Below are positions 9,801-22,800 of a stretch of 64,000 nt of DNA, piece after piece. This stretch comes from an uncultured Flavobacteriaceae bacterium (GTDB lineage Bacteria; Bacteroidota; Bacteroidia; Flavobacteriales; Flavobacteriaceae), in contig CANLUH010000002.1 in NCBI GenBank assembly GCA_947494205.1, positions 1-64,000 of the forward strand. Direction: 5' to 3'. The position numbers and the translations under genes were made by a program. Within the stretch, counting starts at the first letter, position 1. Each line of letters begins with the position of its first letter. The notes under the pieces were generated by a model. The model saw only the letters and a list, made by a program, of their open reading frames with translations, was not told the origin of the DNA and made no database searches.

Positions 9801-12800
9801 TTAATGGATAAACCTATCTTTTTTAAGTTTATGCTTAATATGGTTAAAGGACAAGATCATGCTTACGATTTTGTATCTGGTTATCTTAAAATTGATTCTA
9901 CTAGAACTTTTGGAAGATTTAATAAAAATGGAAAAGAATACGGTTCTATCCCTATACAATTTGTACATAAAAATAAATTAGAGAATGATGATAATGGAGA
10001 AAACCCAATAGCTAAAGCTGGTTGGTATTTTGGTAGAAAGTATTTAAACAGATTAGTATATGGACAAGCAGAAATACAAAACTTTAATGTGTTAGACATT
10101 GCTGAAACAATAGCTGGAAATTTAGGAGCTATGTTTGCTGTTTTCCAAGGACCTAATACAGAGTTGAAAAATAAAAAATGTGCACAACGATTTAGTAATA
10201 CAAAATCTTGGGTACGTTTAAAAAGCTCTGATAATAATAAATTAGGAGGCGGACTAAGAGTATCTAAAGTTGAAATGTTCGATGAGTGGGATACCATGAC
10301 AGGAAATACAAATAATAATTTGTATAACATGTCTTATGGGCAAGAGTATGACTATACTAAGGAAGATGGTAATACTAGTGGTGTAGCAACATACGAGCCA
10401 CAAGGAAGTAAAGAAAATCCATTTGTGCAACCCTTTTATGATGATGTTAATGATGGTAAACTATTAGCACCTCAAGATCAGAATTACACGGAAAAACCAT
10501 TTGGTAATTCGTTTTTCCCTTCACCAACTGTAACTTATGGAAGAGTGACAGTGAAAAACCTTAATAGAGGAACATATACAAATAATGGTACAACTCTAGA
10601 AGTGGGTAATAATGGAACTGGAAAAGTGGTTAATGAATTTTATACCTCTAAAGATTTTCCAACGATTACAAAACATACTGTTATTGGGGAAACGAACGAA
10701 GTTAACTTTCCTCCAAAAAATGAGCTATCTATTCTTACCTCTTTCTTTGGTTTAAATATTATTTCTAAAGAACGATTATCTATGTCTCAAGGATTTACTG
10801 TGATTACTAACGATATGAATGGTAAAACGAAAAGTCAGAAAGTATATAGTGAATCTACTACCGGAGACCAATTACCAATATCTTCAGTAGAATATCATTA
10901 TAATGTTGATGATAATGGTGATTTAGATAATAAAGTCGTTACTATTAATAATGCGGGAGAAGTAAAAGAACGAACAATAGGAGTAGATTACAATGTAATT
11001 AACGATTTTAGACATTCTAAAAGTGCTAGTGAAACTTATGGAGCAGATATTAACGTAGCTACTGTATTGTTTCCAATCCCAGTTATACCATTCGTTTGGT
11101 TTGCTACATCTGTAACAGCATTTCCACAATTAGCATTCCATGATTCAGAATTAAGGACAGCAACAACAACTAAAGTAATCCATAAAACAGGATTTTTAGT
11201 TGAGAAAAAGGCTTTCGATTTAGGAGCAGAAGTAACAACAACTAATAAAGCTTGGGACGCAGAAACCGGACAAGTATTACTAACTGAAACAGCTAACGAA
11301 TACAAGGATAAATATTACAGTTTTAGTTATCCAGCATATTGGCACTACAAGAATATGGGAGCTGCAACAAAGAATTTAAATTTAAAACTAGATATAAATT
11401 TTGTAAGCAACAATACTATAAACACAGCCAATGCATCATTATACTTAGTAAATGGAGATGAAGTATGGTTAACAGAGAAAAATATGAAAGCTTGGGTTAC
11501 TAATATTCAAGGTGACAATTTTCAATTAATTGATCAAAATGGATTTTATATAACACCTACTACAGATAATAACGACACTTTAAAAGTTATTAGGTCAGGA
11601 TATAGAAATTTACAAAGTGCTAGTATGTCTAGTGTTACACTTATGCATAATCCTATTATAAATAATGGTAATGAGGTGGATCCTAATACTAATACGGATA
11701 CAGATACAAATAACTATACAAATATATCCTCTAGTACATTTGATGCAACACTATGGAGTACTAAACGTATTATAAATGCATCTGCTGTAAAATACAAGAA
11801 CTTATGGCCATCTCAATGCGAATGTCGTTTTCCAGAGCTCTATTACGATAGTTCTGGTAATATAGATTTTACTCCAGGAAATGGGGTTACAAAAGAGTTT
11901 AACCCATATCTATATAATATGTTAGGAGAATGGAGAGCAAACGAATCGTATGCTTTTTTAACTGGGCGTTACACAGAAGATGAGGTTACTGAAACTTCAA
12001 ATGAAGAAAACGAAACCTTTGTTAACCCTAGAAAATCTGGATTTTACAATGACTTTAGTGCATTTTATAAACCAGATGGTTCAGGAAATTGGAGTATAGA
12101 TACAAACAAATGGATATCTGCTTCAGAAGTAACACAATACAGCCCTTACGGGGTAGAACTAGAGAATAAAGATGCTTTAGATCGCTATTCTTCTGCACAA
12201 TATGGATACGATTATAAATTCCCCGAAGCCGTAGCCTCTAATAGTGAATATCGTGAGATGGGATTTGATAGTTTTGAAAATACTTACGATGCCGAAAATT
12301 GCCATATTACTGGAGCACTAGGCAGTAATTTAGAGAATGTGGATACAACGACGCACTTTAGTTTTAGAGTAGGAGAAAATAATCAACTTTCTAATCAAGA
12401 GTCGCACACTGGAAGAAAAAGTTTAAAACTGTACAAGCTTTCAGATGTAGGAAATAATCAAAGTAATAAAGCTAGTTTATTAAAAATTATTAATTTTTCT
12501 GAGGAATGTACCTCTTTTAGCCCGCTAAAAAACAAGAAATATATTTTTAGTGTGTGGGTAAAAGTAGACACACCACAGCAAGGTACAAAACCAGAAGCAG
12601 TAATGGCGTCGCAACCATTAAACTACGAAAACGTAACTACTAAAATTCAATTTTATAGACCAAATGGCGCAGCTTATTTATCGACTCCTCTAGTATTATC
12701 TCCAAAAGGAGACATTATAGAAGGTTGGCAAAAAATTACGGGAGATTTTAATATCCCTAATGATGATTTTGCTGCTACTGTAGAAATAACATTAGAAAAC

Positions 12801-13049
12801 AATAATCAAGATTACGATGCCTTTTTTGATGATGCTAGAATGCATCCTTATAACGCTAACATGAAGTCCTTTGTTTACGATAGCGAAAACTATAGACTGC
12901 TTAGTGAATTAGATGAAAATAACTATGCGACATTTTACGAGTATGATAATGAAGGTGGTTTAGTACGTGTTAAAAAAGAAACCGAACGTGGCATTATGAC
13001 CATACAAGAAACAAGATCAGGAAGTGTAATCTCTAATACCTCTAACTAG
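6828..13049 (+). CDS. Giant secreted RHS-type protein, component A (SpvB-like N terminus)
   Basis: A 2073-residue protein with a signal peptide (about residues 1-34). The beginning of the mature part (PIGTSDMVNLSSGDFNYNIP, followed by GWNLNVGQINRQVRG) matches the N-terminal module of Bacteroidota RHS/SpvB-like proteins. The long middle is beta-rich and without catalytic motifs that I can identify. The end (about 2020-2060) holds YD/RHS-type repeats, including NYATFYEYDNEGGLVRVKKE. It lacks the RHS core motif and a toxin tail, which are in the gene two positions downstream. The arrangement recalls TcB/TcC-type cocoons split over two chains. It is separated by 1 bp from the next gene, so the genes are translationally close. 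Confidence 0.8.
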   Translation: MKHIRTSKFSKILASYLALQMLLMTVQPMNLFALTGGPSQPEFNSFTPIGTSDMVNLSSGDFNYNIPIMDVGGYPLNLAYNSGITMDQEASWVGLGWNLNVGQINRQVRGIPDDFNGDELLYENNLKPNKTIGATINLHPAFAGADFPAGLDLTGGLGVKYNNYNGWSASSTLGVSYELSDNVTIDMDIQNSSDDGVSVSPSVSLNKKLFGNDKFGLSGISIGSQLNSRQGLGHLTISSSVYAPIINKVNQRLKNYKGLNGKVGGLSSGFKSFPPTTYTPTKRNALINENIAANGALGAEFFFFEGQLELYVHASRQRLAEEEKHKTERAFGFNFTDNATKHDILDFNRENDRVVSKNTNVLPVTNYTYDLYSIQGQGVSGMYQPYRSQVGYVYDKYVKDKSKDGSLGVEVGVGNLFHLGVDLKYSPSRSSTGVWLKRNDARKNFIQNNNNGKDYEKVFYKTIGELNVDNEYNLLEEQLGGDEPIKIGLTGDNFNKKTVENKYLKGTGEALSSTESFGSNSSQAQNNINRESRLLRNQAIQKITKKEAEKYYANYTENAPHINANAKDHHNVATRILQPDGSTYVFGQPAYNTKKVETTFNASGNSNTGDATQELVTYSGNDNTPYNTKGQDHYFNRVTTPAYAHTYLLSEVLSSDYEDLTGDGPTDDDLGAYTKIHYTQPETYNWRVPFQSNTATSNKGLNTLQKDDMGNYIYGEKEILYVDKIETKTHIAIFDLNERNDGYGVTGENGGLSTNSKMYQINTISLYSKPEYEKLEQNPNLDIKPIKVAHFEYDYSLCKNTPNNANDNNLDANERNFEGNLGGKLTLKSVYFTYRGSNMGKYTPYVFNYSDVNPDYNIKGYNLWGNYKPAQGNANTYNAEPTTAEFPYVDQSNIEEENDNVTAWTLTAVNLPSGGKLDMSYEADSYNSVQDKGIMEMFKVRGVGNNPIETSSGFNNQLYGANGKMRYLYVELPNEASETAAEDFKAKYIGDLMDKPIFFKFMLNMVKGQDHAYDFVSGYLKIDSTRTFGRFNKNGKEYGSIPIQFVHKNKLENDDNGENPIAKAGWYFGRKYLNRLVYGQAEIQNFNVLDIAETIAGNLGAMFAVFQGPNTELKNKKCAQRFSNTKSWVRLKSSDNNKLGGGLRVSKVEMFDEWDTMTGNTNNNLYNMSYGQEYDYTKEDGNTSGVATYEPQGSKENPFVQPFYDDVNDGKLLAPQDQNYTEKPFGNSFFPSPTVTYGRVTVKNLNRGTYTNNGTTLEVGNNGTGKVVNEFYTSKDFPTITKHTVIGETNEVNFPPKNELSILTSFFGLNIISKERLSMSQGFTVITNDMNGKTKSQKVYSESTTGDQLPISSVEYHYNVDDNGDLDNKVVTINNAGEVKERTIGVDYNVINDFRHSKSASETYGADINVATVLFPIPVIPFVWFATSVTAFPQLAFHDSELRTATTTKVIHKTGFLVEKKAFDLGAEVTTTNKAWDAETGQVLLTETANEYKDKYYSFSYPAYWHYKNMGAATKNLNLKLDINFVSNNTINTANASLYLVNGDEVWLTEKNMKAWVTNIQGDNFQLIDQNGFYITPTTDNNDTLKVIRSGYRNLQSASMSSVTLMHNPIINNGNEVDPNTNTDTDTNNYTNISSSTFDATLWSTKRIINASAVKYKNLWPSQCECRFPELYYDSSGNIDFTPGNGVTKEFNPYLYNMLGEWRANESYAFLTGRYTEDEVTETSNEENETFVNPRKSGFYNDFSAFYKPDGSGNWSIDTNKWISASEVTQYSPYGVELENKDALDRYSSAQYGYDYKFPEAVASNSEYREMGFDSFENTYDAENCHITGALGSNLENVDTTTHFSFRVGENNQLSNQESHTGRKSLKLYKLSDVGNNQSNKASLLKIINFSEECTSFSPLKNKKYIFSVWVKVDTPQQGTKPEAVMASQPLNYENVTTKIQFYRPNGAAYLSTPLVLSPKGDIIEGWQKITGDFNIPNDDFAATVEITLENNNQDYDAFFDDARMHPYNANMKSFVYDSENYRLLSELDENNYATFYEYDNEGGLVRVKKETERGIMTIQETRSGSVISNTSN

Positions 13050-13050
13050 T

Positions 13051-13767
13051 ATGTATAAAAGTAAAAATTTAATAATTGTATTAGTACTATTAATTAGTAA
13101 TCTAAATCTTGTAGCTCAAGATATAAATACAGTAATGAAAAAGGTTAATGATGCTTATATAGAGAACGATTACCATATAACCATGGACTATACTTTATAT
13201 AGTAATAGCAATTCTAATATAAAGAAAGATGAATTAAAGGGGGAGGTTATAAAATCTGGAGATAATTATTATACAAAAATGAAAGAAACAGAAATGGTTT
13301 ATACAAATGCATTCATGCTAAAAATAAGCCATTCTGAAAAAATCATTTTGTATTCAGAATTAAAAACGCCTATTCAAAATTTAATACAACAAAGTAATCC
13401 CTTTGTAAAGTTTCCAGAACAATTTGAAGACAATACAATAGAAGATAAAGGAGCTTATTATGTCTGTACGTTCAATAAATCTAAAGATATAAAAGGACCT
13501 TATGATAAAATTATCATGAACATATCGAAAACAGATTATAGTATTTTAAAACAAGTCTATTTTTTTAAAAATTCTGTAGAAAAGAAGTTTAATAAAGAAG
13601 CAAAAGATACTGAAAAAGAACGCTTAGAAGTAGTACAAAAAGTATTTAGGAAAGAAGTAGAGCAATCTAAAAAACTGTTTAACCTGGACAAGTACCTTAC
13701 TAAGGTAGAAGGAAACACATATTCCGCCTCAGAATACATTAAAAATTATCAAATCTTAACACAGTAG
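13051..13767 (+). CDS. Secreted LolA-like protein inside the RHS operon
   Basis: A 238-residue protein with a signal peptide (residues 1-23, ending NLVAQ). The mature part begins DINTVMKKVNDAYIENDYHI and continues with alternating beta strands, recalling LolA/outer-membrane lipoprotein carrier folds in flavobacteria. The similarity is structural in feel and not based on a decisive motif. It starts 1 bp after the RHS A stop and ends 34 bp before RHS B, so all three are surely one operon. It may act as a periplasmic chaperone or assembly factor for the two giant chains. That role is inference from position. Confidence 0.6.
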   Translation: MYKSKNLIIVLVLLISNLNLVAQDINTVMKKVNDAYIENDYHITMDYTLYSNSNSNIKKDELKGEVIKSGDNYYTKMKETEMVYTNAFMLKISHSEKIILYSELKTPIQNLIQQSNPFVKFPEQFEDNTIEDKGAYYVCTFNKSKDIKGPYDKIIMNISKTDYSILKQVYFFKNSVEKKFNKEAKDTEKERLEVVQKVFRKEVEQSKKLFNLDKYLTKVEGNTYSASEYIKNYQILTQ

Positions 13768-13801
13768 TCTGCTGTCTTACATATAAAAAATTAGAAACAT
13801 T

Positions 13802-16800
13802 ATGAATCATAATATTATGCGTCTATTTACAATATTAAGTTGTCTGTTTTTGTCTATTGGGCTAAATGCACAGGTAGCAGAAGAAGCTATAGAAATATTA
13901 TCGCCTTCTCAAATTAATGTAGGCGGAACCTTAGTAATAGAAGACCCTAACTTTTTTGCACCAAATAGTGCTATCGAAACACCTGTAATTGATATATCTA
14001 TAGGTGTTTTAGACGATGTTATTATAACACCATCTATCTGGTATACCTATAATATTGCTTTAAAGGTAACAACTATAAACAGAAATACAGGAGACGAAAA
14101 CATTCCATATAGTGGAGATGAAAACACACCATTTACACAAAATTTAAGTATAGAATACAGTCCTTTTGGTAACATAGGGAACATTAAAGATTTAGATTTA
14201 AAACGTATTAACGGAGCACAAGCATTAAAAATTGAAGTATTAAGTATAGAAGTTTTCGATAAAACCAATAATGAAAGTCTAGGAGCTAATACACCAGATA
14301 ATGTGTATTTACAATTACGATATTCTGGTAACCGTTATCGCAGATTAACTACAGTATTACCTATTGTAAACCATGAGTATATTAAACATACTACATCGGG
14401 TGAAGTTATTGCATCACAGCAAGAAGCCGACGAATTAAAAATAGATTGGGATGCAATTACTGGCGCCACAGAATACGATTTAGAATGGACATGGGTAGAT
14501 AATTATAATGATACAAATGTTTTAACACCATTAAACCCATCAGAAATTAAGTTTAACGATTTAGACTTTAAAACAAATAACACAAGAATACGTACTAAAA
14601 ATAACACCTATAAAATACCTTTAATTTATTCTAGTGGGTATTTAATATATAGAGTACGAGCATTAGGATACAGACCAGACGATTATACTGGCGACAATAA
14701 TTTTCAAAATGTATCTAAACTATTTTACGGACAATGGACTAGTGGGACAAGTATAAAAACATATGTGTCCGATTGGCTAAATGTAGCTAGTGTAAGTAGC
14801 CATGATACTAATAAGAACTGGCAATTTCAGGCATCTTATGCAGAAGATGGTAAAAAGAAAGAAGTAGTAAGTTATTTTGATGGTACATTAAGAAACCGAC
14901 AAACCGTAACAAAAATAAATACAGACAAATCTGCTATTGTTGGAGAAGTTATTTATGATAATCAAGGAAGGCCAGCGATTGAAGTATTACCTGCACCAGC
15001 AACAATCTCTAATTTAAGATTTCATGATGGCTTTAACAAAAACACAAACAATCAGTTATACACACATTACGATTTTGATTGGTCAGACCCACAAAATCCT
15101 GAAAATGATACTACAAATGGAATGAGTGATGCAGATGGTGCTAGTTTATATTACTCAGATGAGTTATCATTAAAAACAGAAGATAAAGATTATTTTATAC
15201 CAGACGCAAAATCTTACCCATTCTCGCAAATACAGTATACCAATGACAATACAGGGAGAGTAAAACGGAAATCTGGGGTTGGAGAGACACATCAATTAGG
15301 GACAAACCATGAAATGAAATATTATTATGGAACACCTAAGCAATACGAATTAAATAGGCTATTTAGTTATAAAACAGGATATAATAAATTTTATAAAAAA
15401 AATACAGTTGTAGATCCTAATGGGCAAATAAGTGTAAGTTATATAGATCCGCAAGGAAGAACTATTGCAACAGCATTATCAGGAAATTCACCAGAAGGCA
15501 TTACCGAGTTAGATGAGGCAGCGGCAGGAGAAATAAATGCAGATTTATTAAATAAACTATCTGTAACTGCTACAGATACAGAAGAAGATAGTAATTATAG
15601 GTTCTCTTCAGAAAACTTTGAGAACTTTCAAGATGGTTTAAGTTTTTCAGGTACTCAATTTGTATCTAGTGTAGAACAAGACCCAGTTACGGGAATAGCA
15701 CCATCCTTAGATTTTTCATATACAGCAAATTTAAGTAGTTATGTAGATGCATGTAATAATATTGAGTATCCATTTGTATACGATTTATCTATAAGCGTTG
15801 TTAACGAATATGGAGAGGAAATATCAACTACAGAAGATAATCAAAACGGAATTAAATCTATTTTTGAAACACAAATAGGAGCCGTTAGTGGAAATCCACA
15901 ACCCTATGCATTTACTTTCGAAACCGCTCCTAATACGTTAGAAATTGGAAACTATACTATTAATAAATCAATTAAAATTAATACAGATGCTTTTAATACA
16001 CATTTAGAAGCCTATTTGGGAAATGAAAACTGTATTCTTCCTTCAGAGTATTTTAATTTAAATTTAGTAGACGATGATTGTGCTTTAACTACAGAAGACT
16101 GTAATACATTTTTTACTACCTATCCAAATTTGAATAACTATGTTAGTACAAAATTAAGTGAAATTACAAGTACTTTAGAATCTTATCCTGCAGCGCCAGT
16201 TCCTGCAATTAGTGAAGAGCAAGAAGCTGCTTATACCAATGCATTAACCGAAATATATAATACAAAAATTGAAACTTGTGCAACCATCAATTTAGAAGAA
16301 ACAAGTGGAGATGCTCCAGGAACATTCAGTTTTACACCAGAATGTAAAATTGCAAATTTAAGACTATTACAAGATTTTAGACCAGGAGAACAATATGCTA
16401 TATACGAAAACATTGATGGAGAAGTAATAGAAGATAACTTTAGTATTTACAATGATGGAATAGATGGAACAAATAATTCCTTTTTACCAAATACAAATGG
16501 ATTACAATTACCGTTATGGAGATATCCAATAGGTATAAATGGGAATGATGGAAATGATTTTTATATAGATGATGCCGGAGATCAAGCTTTTGTAGAAGTG
16601 TTAATTTCTAGAGATGCGAATGGAGATTATATTCTAGATGATAACAACCAATATATCTTTTCACCAGAAATACATTCAGATTATATAGCAACTTATATCG
16701 CATCTAATGGTTTACCAAATATTAACGACGATGGTAATTTAGAAGTACTACCAAATCATTTATTAAAAGAAGAAGACTTTATTGCGAATTGGGAAAACAG

Positions 16801-19800
16801 TTGGGCAGAATCACTATTGTACTATCATCCAGAATTAGGATATACAACTTATTTTAATGAAATATGTTCTAAGTTAGGAAGCACTGGTTTTACTTATACT
16901 AATGCACCTGTAGAATTAAGTTCTTCGGCATACGATCAATTTTTAAAAGACCTGGTCTATTATTCAAGTAATCCACAAGACATTCAAATATCAGGGAATT
17001 CAAATTTAGATGATATTTTCTCAGATACTCAAATGTTATTAGATAGTGATCCTTATTTTAATGAATCTTACGAAGGTATAAATAGCATCATTAATGGAGT
17101 AGTCGATATAGATAATACATACAGTTATGGAAGTAATGATGATATTACGATAGGTCAAGCAACGTATACAGTAACTGGAGAACTTTCGGCTAGAAAAGCA
17201 TTAATGGCCTATGCCTTAGAATATGATTATGACGGTACAGGAGGGCCAATGTGGGAATTTGCCTATAGAAATATAGTGTGCGGCGATGGAATCCTTTTTG
17301 AGTGTACTCTACCAGCTACTTTATCATTAGCATTAGCAGAATTAAATACAAATGAAGAAAAAGAAGCCTTTTGGACGAGTTACAGGTCATTATACATTAG
17401 CACCAAAAATAAAATACTATATGTGTTTTCTAATATCTACGCAATGCAAAATGGATTTTACAACGGTTGTATAGAAGATTTAAGTAACTCCCCTTTTAAC
17501 GTATTATATTCATACCAAGATAATAGTATAGATGCTTTAATTAATAGAATAATAGCATTAGGAACAGAATTAAACTATAGTGGTAACCCAGTAGGAGTTT
17601 GTGGGCATTCTAACTCTGGTAGTTTTATAGATAAAAAGAGACGTTTTATACCTTTAGACATAATATTTGGAAATAACGATATTAATGGAGATGGATATTT
17701 AGAAGGAGTAGCAAGCGAAGTAGAATATCAAGTATATCAAGAAACAGGTAACTGTCCTAATGTTGTACATTTAACACATTTTTTAAATGGGTTATTTACA
17801 ACTACAGCTGGTAATTTACCTTTATCAAATTCAGCAATAACAAACGCCTCCTATTTATCTTCCGATTTATATACTGCTTTAGATGGCATTGTAGATTATC
17901 AAAATACCAACGAACCTTTAATGGGGAGTAATGGTATAAAAATATTTACAGATGCAAATTCAGCAGGAGCAGGAGATTTAAGTATAACTGTAGGAGATAG
18001 TAATGATATTAGTTCTAGTTTAACATGCCCAATACTTGTAAACGATACAAGCAACAATTATAATTGGTCTAATTACGGTACCGCTAATGGAGAATGGTAT
18101 ATTACTCAAGTTCAAAATTTAATATTTACAGGACAAGAGTTAACAGAAACACCACACACGTTTGCCTTTTTAGCTACCGTAATAGTAAATGGAGATACAA
18201 GCAATCCAATAGAAGTTGTATTTAACGGGGAGTCATGTGTAAACATTGGAAATTGTGGTACAGATGACCCTAGTAATCATATAGATTACGATTACGACCA
18301 GATGGACTCTGATATTAGTATTAATTATGATGAAGATACTACAGATTGTGACGAAAGACAAGAACGTTTCCAATTAGCATTAAAAAATGTACTAAATGAG
18401 TTGAATAATTCAAATAACGATTTATTTTCTGCAACAGCAATTAACTTAAGTGCATACGAAAGCTATACCAATAGTTATCTACCTGAGTTTTTTAATGATA
18501 ATGATTTAGTAGCAACTATTATTTATGATGCTACGCATCCTACATTTAAACATAAAATAGTAGCAGCAAACTCTACTTTTTACTTTAATATTCCGTCTTT
18601 TTCTGGAATTTCTAATTTTGAAAGTATAGAGAGTGTTCATGTAAATATATCTGCAAATACACTTACGTATACTTTCTTATTAAATGATGGAACGAGTGTA
18701 GAACAAGTTCCTGTAGCTTATTCTGCAGACGGAAACATAAGTGTTAGAGATAAATCATTAAATTTTGGTTGTGATGAAGATCCTTGTATTGCCGAACCAG
18801 TAGCGCCAGTAAGCTGCGATGTAGCTTGGACACTTTATACTACTACCATAGGATTAGATGCAAATAATGATGGTATTAGCGATTATATTCCTAACTATGA
18901 GTTGCCAGATTGGTTAAATAAAGATCAGTTTTGTGGTTTAGGCTATAAATACTCAGTAGAAAATTATAAGAATTATATAGATACTTTTAACATTGGTTTA
19001 TTTGGAATAGATAGCCCTTATTTTATATCCTTTTTCGAATTCGCAAATAATGCATTAGGAGTTGGACATCCAAACACAATGGATGCAATATCAGCTTTTT
19101 ATGCCTATATCAGTATTCCAGAAAATGCAGGAACAATTAATTGGTTAGAGTATGTTAACGATGTTTATATGGTTATTAATAGTGTTTGTGCAACAGCACA
19201 AATAACAATTAATACACCAGGAGTAGAAACAACAACTACCGATTGTGAATCGTTTGTAAATAACTTACAATTAACCTATACAAACGATTTATACGAACAG
19301 TATATAGAAGCGCAAACAGAAGCATTTACCAATGCTTATTTAAATGCGGCTATGAACCAGTTAGTAGAAACATTTAACCTAACATATAGCGATAAAGAAT
19401 ACCAATACACATTGTATTATTACGACCAAGCTGGTAATTTAATGCAAACAGTGCCACCAGAAGGAATAGATCGATTAGAAGCACCAAATAATGGAGTTAT
19501 TAATCAAGCTAGAAGCTCTAATAATGGAAGCGGAGTAGTAGAACCAAATCATCAACTTAAAACAAGATATAAATACAACTCTTTAAACCAATTAGTATGG
19601 CAATACACACCAGACGGTGGCGAAACACGTTTTGCGTACGATAAGTTGGGTAGAATAGTCATGTCTCAAAATGCAAAACAAGCAATAAGAGATAAAAATG
19701 GTAATGTATCATTTAGTTACACAGCTTACGATGATTTAGGAAGAATTAAAGAAGCAGGAGAACTTAAAGTTGAAGACGGACAATATAAAATTAATGAAGC

Positions 19801-22800
19801 AGGACGTTTAGTAAATAATGCAGATGTAATAGTAGAAACTGTTAATCAAAACCAGTTTCCAAACAATTTCTCTACCTACAGAGAAGATGTTACTGTAACC
19901 GTATACGATGCTATTTTTGATCAAGATATTGTTAATCAGTTCGGAGGTTATGATGAATATAACAATAGAAATAGAGTTACTACAGTATTACACTATATTA
20001 AATATCCGGCTGCAGATAATACATTCGATAATGGATTGTTTTACAGTTACGACATACACGGTAATGTAAAAGAATTGATTACCTATATTAACACGCCAGA
20101 CTTAGTAGCATTAGGGCAACAAATAAAAAGAGTAGCTTACAATTACGATTTAATAAGTGGTAACGTAAATACGGTAATCTATCAAAAAGGAGAAACCGAC
20201 CAATTTATACATAGTTATACTTACGATGCCGATAACAGAATAGTAGGAGTTAAAACATCTACAAATGGCGTTATTTGGGAAAACGAAGCGGTTTACGATT
20301 ATTATAAACACGGGCCTTTAGCTAGAGTATTAATAGGAGATAAAAAAGTACAAGGAGTAGACTATGTTTATACTATACAAGGTTGGTTAAAAGGTGTAAA
20401 TTCCGAAAGGTTAAACCCTGCTGACGATATGGGGCAAGATGGATACGGAGCAAACACAACCATAGCTAAAGATGCGTTCGGATTTACTCTAGATTATTTC
20501 GATGGCGATTATGTATCCAATAATTCTAGCAGATTATTAAACTTAAGTACAGTAAAAACAGCATCTCCTAATAATCTATACAATGGTAACATAAAACAAA
20601 TGACGACCTCGTTAAGAGATTTAAATGAAGAGAAACTGTCATCCTTGTCTAATAGTTATGTTTACGATCAATTAAATCGTATAAGTAAGAGTAATAATCA
20701 ATCGATAAGAGAAACAAGTAACAATGTATTCTCTTCTACAAACGATTTATACAAAACGTCTTACACTTATGATAAAAATGGAAATCTAATGTCTTTAAAT
20801 AGAAATGCAGATGGACAAAGCATGGATGAGTTAAGATACGATTATAATGACAAAACAAACCAATTAAACCATGTTATAGATGGTGCAAATGCTTCACTAT
20901 TTGATGTAGATATAGATTCTCAAGAACCAGATAACTATGTGTATGATGAAATAGGACAGCTTACAAAAGATATAGAAGGTAAATTAAAGACGATAACTTG
21001 GACAGTTGCAGGAAAAGTAAAAGAGATTTTTAAAGACGACAACACAAAAATCACGTTCAATTATGATGGTTTAGGAAACAGAATTTCTAAAACAGTAGAT
21101 TTATCTGCAACGAAAAACGGTGGAGATACTAAAACTACCTATTATGTAAGAGATGCACAAGGTAATGTTTTAGGCGTGTATAATATGCTTATAGATAACG
21201 ATGGCGTTACAAATACAGGGCCAAGCGATTACGATGTGTTTTTACCAACAGCAACTGTTACTACAACAGAAGAAATACAAGCTATAAATAACATTGAAAA
21301 TGTAAACGGTACAAATTATGTAGTTACTACAGGTAATGTAACTTTAGAAGCTGGAAATGGAATTATCCTAAAACCAGGCTTTAAAGCCAGTGTAGGAAGT
21401 ACATTTGTAGCTAAAGTAGAAGATTTTAATGGCGGCGTTTACGATGAAGAAGGCTTTACCCTAAAAGAACACCATATCTATGGTAGTAGTAGATTAGGCC
21501 TACAAGAATACACTAACGTCTCTCTAGGCAATACAACAGCTAACAGACAATTAGCCGAAAAGGTAAATGCTAAAACAACAAATAGTAATATACCAGAAGG
21601 ACCTATTACAAATAATGCTGTATGCGATAATTGTGCTTATAGTTTTTCATCTAATAGATCTGGAACTATAAATAGCGATGATGCAATAGATATCAATTTT
21701 GCAGCAGGAGAAAATTATACATTTGGAACTAAAGTAACGTTAAGTGCTATAAATAGTAACCAAAGAGATATATTTTCTATACTAGATTTTGATGGAAATA
21801 CTACTAGAAGAATACTACTTAACATGGTTAAAACAGATATTATTGGTGGAGGCTATAAATATTCACCACGAATTCGATTAGACGAATCTGTTTTAAATGG
21901 GCAAAATTATACTACAAGTACTACGTTTATCGACTTAGCTAATATTAATAATGTTATCCCTAATGTAAATGTAAACGAAGTAGCGTTTAGTATTTCGGTT
22001 ACCGCACCAAATATTTATAATGTATCTCTAATACATAACGGTGTTAATTATACATCGCAATCGGGAGCATTAACACAAATTACTACAAACTCTAGTTTTG
22101 GGTTATTTTTAACCCCAGGAGATGGTTTTGTTTATGCAACCAATTTCGAAATGTGTTATTTAAACTATACCGTTAATAGTGTGTCTAGAAACTTCGGGTT
22201 TTCTAATATAGGAACTAGCCCAACGTCGAACGGAGTAACTTTAAGCTTATTAGACTTAGATGTATTATATTGGATACCATCGTGTGGCCCAGATAATGAT
22301 GTAGATGATGATACTGTACTTAACGACGATGAAGATATAAATGGAAATGGTAATTATGACGATGATGATACCGATGGCGATGGCGTTGCAGATTATTTAG
22401 ATACAGACGACGATAACGATGGCATATTAACCATTTACGAAAACCCTAATAATGACAACACTGTATTAAATGACGATACCGATGGCGATGGTATACCAAA
22501 TTATTTAGACATTGATGACGATGGCGATGGAATCCCAACAACACAAGAAGATTTAAATGGCAACGGTAATTACGACGATGATGATACCGATGGAGATGGT
22601 ATACCAAACTATTTAGATAATGACGACGATAACGATACCGTATTAACTATACACGAATATAATAACGGAGGAGATTTCGATGAAGATGGTATACCAAACT
22701 ATCTAGATACAGACGATGATAACGATACCGTATTAACGGCAGATGAAAATCCATTACAACCAGGAGATACAGGATATGTAGAGACATACTTATTAGATAC

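Noticed and set aside
9881..10330. Open frame of 149 codons opposite RHS A
   Set aside because: It is antisense to a continuous coding frame and shows no recognisable protein features.
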